A DNA stretch of 64,000 nucleotides from Bacteroidota bacterium (lineage in GTDB: Bacteria > Bacteroidota > Bacteroidia > Chitinophagales > Chitinophagaceae), in assembly GCA_013286425.1 (NCBI GenBank), contig JABDFS010000001.1, forward strand, positions 23,392-87,391. The letters run 5' to 3'. Below are positions 49,438 to 60,313 of the stretch, piece after piece. A program made the translations under genes and the position numbers. The notes below the pieces were generated by a model. It had not been told where the DNA came from, searched no databases, and was given only the letters and a program-made list of their open reading frames with translations. The stretch's first letter is position 1. Each line of letters begins with the position of its first letter.

Positions 49438-50445
49438 TTAAAAACTAATGTTTAAATTAAAACTTGTATTGTCTTGATGCAGTGCTGCTGCAGTAGCATT
49501 GCTCACACGGAAATTGATGCCTGCATTATCTTTAAGGTCACCCATATTCCATAACACTTTCGCATAAACAGTATTGCCATTATCTGCAGTTAGCTTAACA
49601 ATAGTGCCGGGTTCAATATCATTAGCGAGAATATAAAATTTGCCATCAGTCCAGCCGCTTGCAGTTTTAAATGTTTTTGAAATACCGGAAACGCTCTTCA
49701 TGTCTTTTTGTTTCCTATCCTGGAATTGAGAAGCAAAATATCCGTCACCTGAATAATTGGCTATAGGTTGACCGGTTGATTGTGTATTTATATCGGGTTG
49801 TGTTTGTGGGGCAGTTTGTGTTTGTGCAGTAATTGGCGGTTGCGCATCCTGTTTAGCAGGAACATCGGTTGTGGTATTTGTACCTGGTTGGGAAATTGTG
49901 CTTGAAACCACAGCAGCCTGCGCAGGCAATGTTGTAACAGCACCAGTTGTAGTTGTTTGTTTTGGTGCGGAAGCAGCAGTGAGTTTACCTGCACCGTTTT
50001 CATTAATAATGAGCAACGTTCCAACTTTTGCATTATCATCTGTGAGGTGATTCCATGTCTTTATCTGGTCAACTGTAATATTATATTTCTTGCTGATGCT
50101 GTATAAGGTTTCGCCCTTTGCAACAACATGTGTTATTTCATTTGAAGATGTAGCAGGTTGTTGTGGCGCCGGTGCAGCAACAACGGCAGTGGTTGTTTTT
50201 TTTGCAGCTTGTGCCTGTGTTTTTGTTGAAGGAATTTTTATGGGTGAACCATATACCAGTTTTGTATCGGCATGCATTCCGTTCAAACGCATAATATCTC
50301 CAACGTTCGTATTGTATTGTTTGGCGAGCATTGATAATGTTTCGCCTTGTTTTAATGTATGCGTAATATAATTGCTTTGTGCTGATGCAGACTGAACCGA
50401 AAGAATAAGACAAATAGCAACAATAATTGACCGTAGAAAATTCAT
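49438..50445 (-). CDS. Secreted protein with two LysM repeats and a C-terminal RlpA/DPBB-like region
   Basis: THTLKQGETLSMLAKQYNTNVGDIMRLNG, THVVAKGETLYSISKKYNITVDQIKTWN. Confidence 0.88.
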   Translation of the reverse strand: MNFLRSIIVAICLILSVQSASAQSNYITHTLKQGETLSMLAKQYNTNVGDIMRLNGMHADTKLVYGSPIKIPSTKTQAQAAKKTTTAVVAAPAPQQPATSSNEITHVVAKGETLYSISKKYNITVDQIKTWNHLTDDNAKVGTLLIINENGAGKLTAASAPKQTTTTGAVTTLPAQAAVVSSTISQPGTNTTTDVPAKQDAQPPITAQTQTAPQTQPDINTQSTGQPIANYSGDGYFASQFQDRKQKDMKSVSGISKTFKTASGWTDGKFYILANDIEPGTIVKLTADNGNTVYAKVLWNMGDLKDNAGINFRVSNATAAALHQDNTSFNLNISF

Positions 50446-50464
50446 GCCTTAAATTTTAGCAAAT

Positions 50465-51847
50465 TTATTCTTTACGAATACGCCATTCAGTCGGGTAATA
50501 ATTATTAACACGATTGTGCAAAATTTTTATCCAGCCCAGTGGAAAGTTTTTGTGTGTGCATAAAGCCCAGCCTTTGTCATCAATCAATACAGGCAATTCT
50601 TTCTTACGCAGGTATTGCAGTGACTGGTCATGATTAAGCTCAGTTTTTTTAACATTATCACTCACAATAAGGCTTAAAGCAAGCTCTTCATGCGGAACAA
50701 GGTCTTTGCCTTTTATCTCACCCAATTGCACGCCGGCTTTTCTTAAGTATAAATTTTTTTGAAGAAAAGCAACATCATTATTCCATTGCTTTTTTATAAC
50801 ACGAATGATTTCTTTTTGTTGGAAGAAAAGCCAGTCATCTTCTATTATGAATGATCGCAACGCATTACTTTCTTTATTTGCAACAGCAGGTAAAGAATTA
50901 TTGTTTTGCTTTGAAAAAGATGATTCTTCCTTTTTTTTAAGGACTGCAATAAAAAATCCTTCGCCTTTTATTTTACCAGGCCAGAAACGGTAACCATAAC
51001 ATTTATGCTTATACGATGTTGTTTCAACAATGTTCCATTTGTCATCAATATTCAACTGTAAACTTTCAACGTCGAAATTATTTTTCATCCAATCTAAAAT
51101 CTCTTCATCTTCCTGTCGCGAATAGGAACAGGTAGAATAAATTAAAAATCCATCCTGTTTTAATGATGCGAATGCATCGGCCAGAATCCTTTGCTGGCGC
51201 TGGCTGCAGAGCTGTACATTATTTTCACTCCATTCATCTATTGCTTCAGCATCTTTTCTGAAAAGTCCGCTTCCGCTGCACGGCGCATCAACAACCATCA
51301 GGTCGAAATAATTTTTTATGCGTTTAAAATCTGCCGCATCATTATTAGTTATTACAACATTTGGCGAACCCCATTTTGTAAGATTCTCATACAAAACATT
51401 AGTGCGTGTTTTTATTACTTCATTCGAAACGATCAATGCATTTGAAAAATAAGCAGCAAGCAGGGAACTCTTGCCACCGGGTGCAGCGCACAGGTCAAGC
51501 ACTTTTATGTTTGCTTCGCGATGGAAGACTTGTTTCAACGCTTCCCATAAAAACATGCTGCTTGCTTCCTGCACATAATAAGCTCCTGCATGTAGTAAAG
51601 GATCAAATGTGAACTGCGGCCGTTCATTCAAATAAAAAGCATTCCCGCACCAGGGCACAGCATCATTCAACATAAATGAAGGGTGCGTAATGATTGATGT
51701 ATGATTGAACCTTTCATGTTTATTCGCATTAAACCGAACAGAAGTTATTTGCTGCGGATGATAATGCGTTTCTTCAAAAGCAGTTTTATCAAAACCTTTT
51801 ATGGTTGTGAGAGATTGTAATAACTCGTTTGGTAAAAGCTTTTGCAA
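50465..51847 (-). CDS. rRNA (cytosine-C5-)-methyltransferase, RsmB/RsmF type
   Basis: VLDLCAAPGGKSSLLA, VVDAPCSGSGLFRKD, YSTCSYSRQEDE. Confidence 0.93.
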   Translation of the reverse strand: MQKLLPNELLQSLTTIKGFDKTAFEETHYHPQQITSVRFNANKHERFNHTSIITHPSFMLNDAVPWCGNAFYLNERPQFTFDPLLHAGAYYVQEASSMFLWEALKQVFHREANIKVLDLCAAPGGKSSLLAAYFSNALIVSNEVIKTRTNVLYENLTKWGSPNVVITNNDAADFKRIKNYFDLMVVDAPCSGSGLFRKDAEAIDEWSENNVQLCSQRQQRILADAFASLKQDGFLIYSTCSYSRQEDEEILDWMKNNFDVESLQLNIDDKWNIVETTSYKHKCYGYRFWPGKIKGEGFFIAVLKKKEESSFSKQNNNSLPAVANKESNALRSFIIEDDWLFFQQKEIIRVIKKQWNNDVAFLQKNLYLRKAGVQLGEIKGKDLVPHEELALSLIVSDNVKKTELNHDQSLQYLRKKELPVLIDDKGWALCTHKNFPLGWIKILHNRVNNYYPTEWRIRKE

Positions 51848-51851
51848 AATA

Positions 51852-52967
51852 TCAGGATAAAATTTTTACAAGCTGATCTACTTCATTCATTGTATTAAAA
51901 GCATGCAACACAATGCGCAGTCTTTCTTTATTTAAAGGAACAGTTGGATATAATATCGACCTTACATCAAAATTTTTTTGTTGTAACTCCAAAGCAATTT
52001 CTTTAACCGCATCATTACCCGGAACCATTACAATTTGTATTGGGGTGGATGAAGATAATTTCTCAAACCTCAATGCTGCCCGTTGAAAATAACTGATGAG
52101 TTGTTGCAAATGATTTCTTTCATCATTCAAAAAAGGAAATGTATTATATGACGTGCGAATGCAGGCCATTGCATGTTCAGGCAAAGCTGTTGTATAAATA
52201 AAACTCCGCGCAAAATTTATAAGATAATCTTTCAGTTGCTGAGAACCAGCAATTGCTGCACCATGGCAACCGCATGCTTTTCCAAAAGTGTAAACCCTGC
52301 AAAAAATTTCATCCTGCAAATCTTGCTGCATGCATAACCCTTCGCCTTGCTTTCCAACAACACCAGTGGCATGCGCTTCATCAATTATTAAATGTGCATT
52401 GTATTTTTTGCTGATAGAAACCAATTCTTTTAATGGACAAAAATCTCCGTCCATACTGAACACAGATTCAGTTACAATAAAAATATTAGCTGTATTTGAT
52501 ACAGGTGATTGCAGCTTTTTTTCCAGTTCATCAACATCATTGTGCGCGAAGGAAAAACTTTGTGCAAACGATAAACGTATTCCATCTCTTATCGAAGCAT
52601 GGCATAACTGGTCATAAAAAATAATATCGCTTTTTTGCGGCACAGAACTTAATAAACCAAGATTTGCATCGTAACCTGAGTTAAATATCAACGCTGCTTC
52701 TGCTGTATGAAACGTTGCAATTTGTTGCTCCGTTTCCTCAATCAAATTATAATTACCTGCCAATAATCTTGAACCGGTTGAACCTGTTTTAGAGTTTGCA
52801 TCAATTTCATCATTCAATAAATTATTATGAACAATGCCTAAATAATCGTTCGAGCAAAAATCAATTTTCCCCGAAGGCAATTTCAACCTGCGAAAAGCAT
52901 TTTGTTCTTTACGTTGTGCTAATTTTTTTTGAAGAAAATCATCATTGTACATAAGATATCTACTCAT
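51852..52967 (-). CDS. 8-amino-7-oxononanoate synthase-like alpha-oxoamine synthase
   Basis: KIDFCSNDYLGI, GSTGSRLLAGNYNLIEETEQQIATFH, IIDEAHATGVVGKQGEG, VYTFGKACGCHGAAI. Confidence 0.9.
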   Translation of the reverse strand: MSRYLMYNDDFLQKKLAQRKEQNAFRRLKLPSGKIDFCSNDYLGIVHNNLLNDEIDANSKTGSTGSRLLAGNYNLIEETEQQIATFHTAEAALIFNSGYDANLGLLSSVPQKSDIIFYDQLCHASIRDGIRLSFAQSFSFAHNDVDELEKKLQSPVSNTANIFIVTESVFSMDGDFCPLKELVSISKKYNAHLIIDEAHATGVVGKQGEGLCMQQDLQDEIFCRVYTFGKACGCHGAAIAGSQQLKDYLINFARSFIYTTALPEHAMACIRTSYNTFPFLNDERNHLQQLISYFQRAALRFEKLSSSTPIQIVMVPGNDAVKEIALELQQKNFDVRSILYPTVPLNKERLRIVLHAFNTMNEVDQLVKILS

Positions 52968-53190
52968 GTCAAAACTAAATGTTTGTGGTTAAACAGGCTA
53001 TTTGGCATAACCAACCTTTTTTCAGTATATGCATATTTCAAACCTGCTGCGTATACATCCTTTAACAAGCCTGTGGTTACGGTAAAATTGCTTAAACAAA
53101 AACCCGTTTGCACTTAATACCGCAAAAGGTAAAGATCATTTCCTGCTTTAACCGGTAAAGAATGAAAAAGGTGTTTAAATAAGATCACTG

Positions 53191-53306
53191 AGCTTATTTC
53201 CTCGAAAAAACTTCGATATAACTACGATATAACTTCGATCCAATTGATCGTAGTTATATCGAAATTATATCGAAGAAATATCGAAGTTATATCGAAGAAA
53301 TGAACT
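53191..53306. repeat. 11-bp phased palindromic element, copy 3
   Basis: CGAA 53203, CGAT 53214,53225,53236; mirrored ATCG 53247,53258,53269,53280,53291; dyad centre 53243; left boundary AGCTTATTT, right boundary AAATGAACT. Confidence 0.9.
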
Positions 53307-53457
53307 CTCAGATACTAAGTTGCCAAAAGTCTCTTATGCTGTCTGCAGGTAACAGCAATCGTTATATTGTTGGTTGATGTACTTAATGCATTTCCGGTAA
53401 TTGATGTTCACGTATGTTAACTACACAGTTTGTTGCACAATAATTTGATACTGATAT

Positions 53458-55593
53458 TTGCACGAATACAACTTTATAAGCATCAGCATATCCTCATCCA
53501 TACTAAGCTCACCGATTGAATATTTAAAAGGCGTTGGCCCTTTGCGCGCCGATCTTTTAAAAAAAGAGTTAGGCATTTTTACGTTTGAAGATCTGTTGAA
53601 CCATTTTCCTTTACGGCATATTGACCGCACAAAAATTGAAAGCATTGGAAATATTACACCTCAAACCGAATACATACAGGTTGCGGGCACAATTACCGGC
53701 ATAGAAATCCTGGGCGAAAGAAGAGCAAAGCGCATGGTTGCGTGGCTTGAGGATAAAACAGGTATTGTTGAATTAACCTGGTTCCAGGGCATCCAGTGGA
53801 TGCAAAAAATTTTACATGAAGGAAGCGAATATTTAGTGTACGGGAGAACAGGGTTCTTTAACGGAAGGCCGCAAATAACACATCCCGAAATTGAATTGTT
53901 CACTGCTGAATTAAAGAGTGGTAAATCTTTTTTGGAACCTGTTTATCCAACAACAGAAAAATTAAAAGCGAAAGGTTTGAATGCAAGGCAACTTGCAAAA
54001 CTTACTTCAGCATTATTGCCGTTGATTTCTGCTAAAGATGTTTATGAGAATATTCCTGAAACAGTATTGCAACAACTAAATCTTGTAAACAGGTTTGATG
54101 CTGTTACTGCTATCCATTTCCCAAAAAATGCAGAAGAACATGAAAAAGCTTTGCATCGTTTAAAATTTGAAGAATTTTTTATGGCACAGGTGCGCATGGG
54201 TATGTTGCGTGGCAAAAGGCACAGGCATAGTCATGGTGTTGTGTTTGAAAAAGTGGGCGGGCTGTTCAATTCATTTTATAATAATTACCTGCCGTTTGAA
54301 TTAACGAATGCGCAAAAAAGAGTGATCAAAGAAATTAGATCAGATACTGCAAGGCCGCGGCAAATGAACCGTTTGTTACAAGGCGATGTGGGCAGCGGCA
54401 AAACTATTGTTGCTTTGCTTGTAATGTTAATCGCTGCAGATAATGGTTTTCAAAGTTGCCTGATGGCGCCTACTGAAATTCTTGCGCAACAGCATTATAA
54501 TAACATCAGCAAATTGCTTGGTGATCTTCCGGTGCGCACAGCATTGTTAACAGGTAGCAGCAAACAATCTCAAAGAAAAGTTATTCTCGAAAATCTCAGC
54601 AAAGGCAACATACATATTCTTGTAGGTACGCATGCCGTTATTGAAGAAGCGGTGCAATTCAATAAACTTGGCCTTGCAGTAGTTGATGAACAGCATCGTT
54701 TTGGTGTGGCGCAAAGGGCAAGGCTTTGGGAGAAAGCAGAAACGCCACCGCATGTTTTGGTGATGACGGCAACGCCTATTCCGCGCACGCTTGCAATGAC
54801 GGCTTATGGCGATCTTGATTACAGTATAATTGATGAGCTGCCGCCGGGAAGGCAACCTATAATAACTGTTCAACGTTTTGAAACAAAACGTGCTGCCGTT
54901 ATGGATTTTGTAAAAGAAGAGATAGCGAAAGGAAGGCAGGCTTTTTTTGTTTATCCTTTGATAGAAGAAAGTGAGAAGATGAGTTACGAAAACCTGATGG
55001 AAGGCTATGAACAGGTAAAAACTTTTTTTCCTGAACATTTATACAGCATCAGTATGGTGCATGGAAAAATGCCTGCAGAGCAAAAGGATGTTAATATGCA
55101 ACGTTTTAAAACCGGAGACACCCAGATACTCGTTGGTACTACGGTTATTGAAGTTGGAATTGATATTCCCAATGCATCAGTTATGGTTATTGAAAGTGCA
55201 GAAAAGTTTGGCCTTTCTCAATTGCACCAGTTAAGAGGCAGGGTAGGGCGCGGCAGTGATAAAAGTTACTGCATACTTTTATCTCCTTATAAATTAAGTA
55301 ATGATGCACGGGAACGCCTTAAAATCATGTGTGCTACCAATGATGGTTTTGTAATTGCTGAAAAAGATCTTGAGCTGCGTGGCCCTGGTGAAATTGAAGG
55401 CACAAAGCAGAGTGGAGTGTTAAACTTTAAGCTGGCAAGTATAGTCAATGATAAGAGTTTACTCGAACTTTCAAAATTTTATGCGGACCAGGTGTTATCA
55501 AATGATGAAGATTTGTCAAAAGAAGAGAATTTACGGTTAAATGCTTTTCTTATTTCGCAAAAAGGAAAAACTTTGTGGAGCAGGATTTCATAA
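53458..55593 (+). CDS. recG: ATP-dependent DNA helicase RecG
   Basis: RLLQGDVGSGKTIVALL, VVDEQHRFGVAQRA, TATPIPRTLAMTAYGDLD; TTG start likely. Confidence 0.96.
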   Translation: MHEYNFISISISSSILSSPIEYLKGVGPLRADLLKKELGIFTFEDLLNHFPLRHIDRTKIESIGNITPQTEYIQVAGTITGIEILGERRAKRMVAWLEDKTGIVELTWFQGIQWMQKILHEGSEYLVYGRTGFFNGRPQITHPEIELFTAELKSGKSFLEPVYPTTEKLKAKGLNARQLAKLTSALLPLISAKDVYENIPETVLQQLNLVNRFDAVTAIHFPKNAEEHEKALHRLKFEEFFMAQVRMGMLRGKRHRHSHGVVFEKVGGLFNSFYNNYLPFELTNAQKRVIKEIRSDTARPRQMNRLLQGDVGSGKTIVALLVMLIAADNGFQSCLMAPTEILAQQHYNNISKLLGDLPVRTALLTGSSKQSQRKVILENLSKGNIHILVGTHAVIEEAVQFNKLGLAVVDEQHRFGVAQRARLWEKAETPPHVLVMTATPIPRTLAMTAYGDLDYSIIDELPPGRQPIITVQRFETKRAAVMDFVKEEIAKGRQAFFVYPLIEESEKMSYENLMEGYEQVKTFFPEHLYSISMVHGKMPAEQKDVNMQRFKTGDTQILVGTTVIEVGIDIPNASVMVIESAEKFGLSQLHQLRGRVGRGSDKSYCILLSPYKLSNDARERLKIMCATNDGFVIAEKDLELRGPGEIEGTKQSGVLNFKLASIVNDKSLLELSKFYADQVLSNDEDLSKEENLRLNAFLISQKGKTLWSRIS

Positions 55594-55643
55594 CAACAAA
55601 TTGAACACGGAAACGTTGTATAGCTAATATTAATAATAATTCA

Positions 55644-58600
55644 TTGAAGCATTTTATACTTTTTATCATTCTTATAGGCGCATTCATTCAAAAATCACAG
55701 GCGCAATACCTTCAGTTTGTTGAAAACAAAGGCCAATGGGATAGCTCAATTAAATATAAAGCTGACTTCAAAGGCGGCGCTGTTTTCTTGACTTCTTCCG
55801 GTTATAGAGTTGTGTTACATAATAAAGACCAGCTTAAAGCAGTGGCAGAATATTACAGCAGGCATTACGACAGCACTTCCCGGCAAAACCCTGCAAAAGC
55901 GCTACAGAATTTTGTTGTTCATTCACACGCTTACCAGATAAATTTTTTAAATACAGATGGCAATGCTGTTCCGGAAGCGGATAAATCCCTGGGGCTTTAC
56001 AATAATTATTTTGTAGGAACTGACAGTTCTAAGTGGAGAACAGGCTGTAAAGTCTTTAATGGCCTTACTTTCAAAAATGTTTACAAGAATGTTGATGTAA
56101 GATATTACTCAGATAATGGCAACCTGAAATATGACCTCGTTATAAAACCCGGTGCAGACATCAGCAAGATTGCTTTGCAGTTTGCAGGGCTTGATGGATT
56201 GGAGTTAAATAAGTATGGTAACCTTACCATGAAAACTTCTGTGGGTGATATTTATCAAACCATTCCTTCCAGCTACCAGATAATCAAAAATTTAAAAGCG
56301 AGTGTGAAAGCAAAGTTCAAACTTGATGGCAATACAGTACGTTTTAAGCTGGATAATTATGACAGGAACAGCACGCTTATAATTGACCCAACTGAAATAT
56401 TTTCAACCTTTGTTGGCAGTGTTTCCGATGTGTGGGGTTATACAGCTACTTATGATAATGCAGGTGATTTTTATGCCGGCGGAATTGCATTTGATGCAGG
56501 TTACGATCCAAGGCATGTTGGTGGCTATGATCAAACATTTAACGGTGGCGATGGAAGTGAAGGAGTACAACCATATGATGTGGCTTTGATAAAATTTAAT
56601 CCAACCGGCTCGCAGGCCTTATTTGCAACCTACCTGGGTGGCAGTGGTGATGAACAACCGCATAGCCTTGTGGTAGATTCAAGAGGCAATCTGATCATTT
56701 CCGGCAGGACTACTTCACCAAACTTTCCTGTAACTGCTCCAACTTATGGCCCCGGTGGAGGCTTTGATATTTTTCTTGCCAAATTAAGTCCTGATGGCAG
56801 AACGCTTTTAGCTTCACGCAAATTTGGAGGAACCGGTTCAGATGGCGTTAACATCGCTCCGAAATATATTACAGAAGGCATTATAACCACACGTAGAAAT
56901 TATGGAGACGATGCGAGAAGCGAAGTGATCACAGATTATCAGGATAATATTTACCTCGCAAGTTGTACACGGTCTGCGGATTTTCCAACAACATCCAATG
57001 CGTTCAAAAAAACTTTAGGAGGCACTCAGGACGGCGTTTTTATAAAGACTTCATCTGATCTTTCTTCAGTTTCTATGTGTACTATGCTTGGTGGAAGCAA
57101 GGATGATGCTGCTTTTGTATTGTGTATCAGCCCGTCAACCGGAAACATTTACATAGCCGGTGGCACAGCCAGCACAGATATGGCGGTGAACGCTACCAAT
57201 GCTCCCCAGGGCATATTGCATAATTCTTACCAGGGTGGCCAGGTTGATGGTTTTATAAGTGAAATAAGTGCGGATCTAACCAAACTGATAAAGACAAGCT
57301 ATGTGGGTACCGGCGGCAGCGATATGGTGTATGGCGTACAAACGGATAAATTTGGTTACCCTTATATCATGGGAACAACCACAACAAGTTTTCCTGTGGT
57401 GAATTCCCCTTTCAATGCTAATAATAACCAGGCTAATGGCAAACAGTTCATCACCAAGTTAGATCCTGATCTTACAAAAATTATTTACTCTGCAAACTTT
57501 GGTAAGGGAACAACCATACCTGATATTTCACCTACTGCATTTTTGGTTGATGTTTGCGGGAATGTATATGTATCAGGCTGGGGCGGTTCCGCTAATCATG
57601 AATATTATCCCGGAAGTAATGTTGTTGGAATGGCGATTACACAGAATGCTTTGTTGAAAACAACAGACGGTAATGATTTTTACTTTTTTGTTTTGGAGAA
57701 AAATGCAAACAGCCAGTTATTCGGCAGTTACTTCGGAACAAATGATCCGAATGCTTATGGTGATCACGTTGACGGTGGTACAAGCCGCTTTGACCGGAGA
57801 GGCGTGATATACCAGGCTGTTTGTGCTAACTGTGGAAAAGTAGGTATTTTCCCTACTACTACAGGCTCATGGAGCCCGGGTAATCCTGCACAAACAGGCG
57901 CCAAGTGTAATGAAGCTGCAGTGAAAATTGCATTTGAACTTTCAGGTGTTATTTCATCAATCCGCACAACAATAAATGGCATTCCAAGAGACAGTACCGG
58001 TTGTATTCCGCTTACTGTTGACTTTGCAGATACGATTGCACTTGGAAAGAAATATGTTTGGGATTTTGGTGATAATTCAGGAGTTACTACTACAGTTCCT
58101 ACAACCAGTCATACATACAATAATGTAGGCGATTATAAAGTGCGGTTAATAAGCATTGATTCTTCATCATGCAATATTTCCGATACTTCTTACATAACCA
58201 TAAGGGCAAGAAGTAACCGTGTACAACTCGGCCTGGTTATTAACAAGCTCGCACCTTGTGAGTCTTTTAATTACCAGTTCATCAATACATCAATTCCGCC
58301 GAACGGCTACACTTTCAAGCCTGATGATTTTACATGGGATTTTGGTGATGGCACCATTATTCAAACCAATGCGGATACGTTAACCCATCAATATACTGCA
58401 AGCGGTATTTATAATGTAAAACTATTCATTAACGATACGGTATTTTGTAATGCTCCTGATTCAGCGGTTAATCAATTAAGGGTTGCTTCAATTTTACAGG
58501 CACAGTTTCAAACACCTGCTGAGGGTTGTGTACCATACTATGCCGTGTTTGATAATACTTCCATCGGCGGCCAGAATTTTGTTTGGAATTTTGGAGACGG

Positions 58601-59261
58601 ATCGGCAATTTCAACAGATGCTTATCCAACCCATTTATATGCAAACCCCGGCACGTATACAGTACATCTTTCAGCAACAGATAATCTTACCTGTAATCCA
58701 ACCAGCGATACAAGTATGACGATAACTGTTCATGAACGGCCAACTTCGTCGTTTACTTATTCACCAACCACTCCGAAAGAAAATACGCCTTATGAATTTA
58801 CCAACACTTCAACAGGTGCAATAAACTACAGGTGGGAGTTTGGTGATGGCGATACTTTATTAACGTCGAATACATTACCTGTTAGCCATATTTACAATAC
58901 TGCAGGCAGCTATGCGGTTTGTTTGATTGCCTTTAATCAGTATGGTTGTTCTGATACTTTATGCCAGCAGGTAACAGCCATTGTAACACCGTTGGTAGAT
59001 GTGCCGAATGCATTTTCTCCAAACGGAGATGGAACAAATGACCTGGTTTATGTGAAAGGATATGGTATAAACAAAATGACATGGAATATTTACAACCGGT
59101 GGGGGCAACTGGTGTTCAGTTCTTATAATTTAAATACAGGTTGGGATGGCCGTTTTAAAGGTGCATTGCAGCCGCAGGATGTGTATGGATACACTTTGAG
59201 TATTGAATTTACAGATGGAAGCAAGTATTCCAAAAAAGGCGATATAACCTTATTACGATAA
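55644..59261 (+). CDS. Large PKD-repeat secreted protein with gliding-motility (CHU_C) C-terminus
   Basis: YLQFVENKGQWDSSIKYKADFKGGAVFL N-terminus; PKD repeats (FVWNFGDGS, YRWEFGDGD); C-term NAFSPNGDGTNDLVYVKGYG...IYNRWGQLVFSS. Confidence 0.92.
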   Translation: MKHFILFIILIGAFIQKSQAQYLQFVENKGQWDSSIKYKADFKGGAVFLTSSGYRVVLHNKDQLKAVAEYYSRHYDSTSRQNPAKALQNFVVHSHAYQINFLNTDGNAVPEADKSLGLYNNYFVGTDSSKWRTGCKVFNGLTFKNVYKNVDVRYYSDNGNLKYDLVIKPGADISKIALQFAGLDGLELNKYGNLTMKTSVGDIYQTIPSSYQIIKNLKASVKAKFKLDGNTVRFKLDNYDRNSTLIIDPTEIFSTFVGSVSDVWGYTATYDNAGDFYAGGIAFDAGYDPRHVGGYDQTFNGGDGSEGVQPYDVALIKFNPTGSQALFATYLGGSGDEQPHSLVVDSRGNLIISGRTTSPNFPVTAPTYGPGGGFDIFLAKLSPDGRTLLASRKFGGTGSDGVNIAPKYITEGIITTRRNYGDDARSEVITDYQDNIYLASCTRSADFPTTSNAFKKTLGGTQDGVFIKTSSDLSSVSMCTMLGGSKDDAAFVLCISPSTGNIYIAGGTASTDMAVNATNAPQGILHNSYQGGQVDGFISEISADLTKLIKTSYVGTGGSDMVYGVQTDKFGYPYIMGTTTTSFPVVNSPFNANNNQANGKQFITKLDPDLTKIIYSANFGKGTTIPDISPTAFLVDVCGNVYVSGWGGSANHEYYPGSNVVGMAITQNALLKTTDGNDFYFFVLEKNANSQLFGSYFGTNDPNAYGDHVDGGTSRFDRRGVIYQAVCANCGKVGIFPTTTGSWSPGNPAQTGAKCNEAAVKIAFELSGVISSIRTTINGIPRDSTGCIPLTVDFADTIALGKKYVWDFGDNSGVTTTVPTTSHTYNNVGDYKVRLISIDSSSCNISDTSYITIRARSNRVQLGLVINKLAPCESFNYQFINTSIPPNGYTFKPDDFTWDFGDGTIIQTNADTLTHQYTASGIYNVKLFINDTVFCNAPDSAVNQLRVASILQAQFQTPAEGCVPYYAVFDNTSIGGQNFVWNFGDGSAISTDAYPTHLYANPGTYTVHLSATDNLTCNPTSDTSMTITVHERPTSSFTYSPTTPKENTPYEFTNTSTGAINYRWEFGDGDTLLTSNTLPVSHIYNTAGSYAVCLIAFNQYGCSDTLCQQVTAIVTPLVDVPNAFSPNGDGTNDLVYVKGYGINKMTWNIYNRWGQLVFSSYNLNTGWDGRFKGALQPQDVYGYTLSIEFTDGSKYSKKGDITLLR

Positions 59262-59273
59262 TGGAGGCTGGAT

Positions 59274-60311
59274 ATGAAAAGATTTTTAGGACATACTAAT
59301 TTTTCGATCTTTTTTATAAGTGCATTTATTTTCTTTAACAGAGCCGATGCACAGGATTTGCATTTCTCTCAATATTTTAATGCACCGCTTTTAACCAATC
59401 CTGCCAACACGGGTTTCGAACCGGATGCAGACTGGCGGGCAGGAATTAATTACCGCAATCAATGGTCAGGTATTTTAGACAATCCTTATAAAACCATGAG
59501 TGCCTGGGGCGATGCACAATTGTTTAACAACCGTTTTGAAAACGGCTGGATGGGTATGGGGCTGGTATTATTAAAAGATGTTGCGGGCAGTGGAAATTTA
59601 AGCAGTACAAAAGTTTATGGTTCTGTTGCCTATCATCAATTGATAGGGTACAACAGTCTTTTAAGCGGAGGCTTTGGCATCGGAGTAGTTAATAAATCAA
59701 TTGATGTTACAAAGCTTACTTTCAACAGCCAGTGGAACGGGAAATTCTTCGACGTTACTATTCCCAGCAATGAAGCTTTCAATACATCATCTGTGTGGTA
59801 TGCAGATCTGAATGCTGGTTTAAACTATGCAATTTTTCCCAGCGATAATTCGTATATAAATGCAGGCATAAGTGTTGATCACATCAACATGCCTAACGAA
59901 TCTTTTTTCTCGAATGAACAGGCAGACACAAAAGTGCCTATGCGCTTTAATGTTTTTGCAAACGGCAGCTTTAAAGTAAATGATTTGTGGATCATCAATC
60001 CCAACATTTATTTCAGTACTATGAGTAAATCAACAGAAATTGTTGGCGGAATGAATGCTCATTATAATTTAAGCGGAGACGGTAATACACAGCTAATCGG
60101 CGGGCTTTATTATCGTTTGAAAGATGCTTTTATACCAATGGTAGGGTTTACTATCAGTTCTATTTCTGTAACGGTTAGCTACGATGCCACCAGTTCTACC
60201 TTAGGCTCATCAACACAAACACTTGGTGCTTACGAATTATCCATAAGCAAGGTTGGCTTGTTCTCAGAACAGTATGGTAAAAATGTAAAGTGCCCTTCTG
60301 TGAAGTTTTAA
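59274..60311 (+). CDS. PorP/SprF family type IX secretion system membrane protein
   Basis: DLHFSQYFNAPLLTNPANTGFEPDADWRAGINYRNQWSGI. Confidence 0.95.
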   Translation: MKRFLGHTNFSIFFISAFIFFNRADAQDLHFSQYFNAPLLTNPANTGFEPDADWRAGINYRNQWSGILDNPYKTMSAWGDAQLFNNRFENGWMGMGLVLLKDVAGSGNLSSTKVYGSVAYHQLIGYNSLLSGGFGIGVVNKSIDVTKLTFNSQWNGKFFDVTIPSNEAFNTSSVWYADLNAGLNYAIFPSDNSYINAGISVDHINMPNESFFSNEQADTKVPMRFNVFANGSFKVNDLWIINPNIYFSTMSKSTEIVGGMNAHYNLSGDGNTQLIGGLYYRLKDAFIPMVGFTISSISVTVSYDATSSTLGSSTQTLGAYELSISKVGLFSEQYGKNVKCPSVKF

Positions 60312-60313
60312 AT

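Noticed and set aside
54547-55038. 163-aa minus-strand ORF inside recG
   Set aside because: Shadow ORF opposite conserved helicase motifs.
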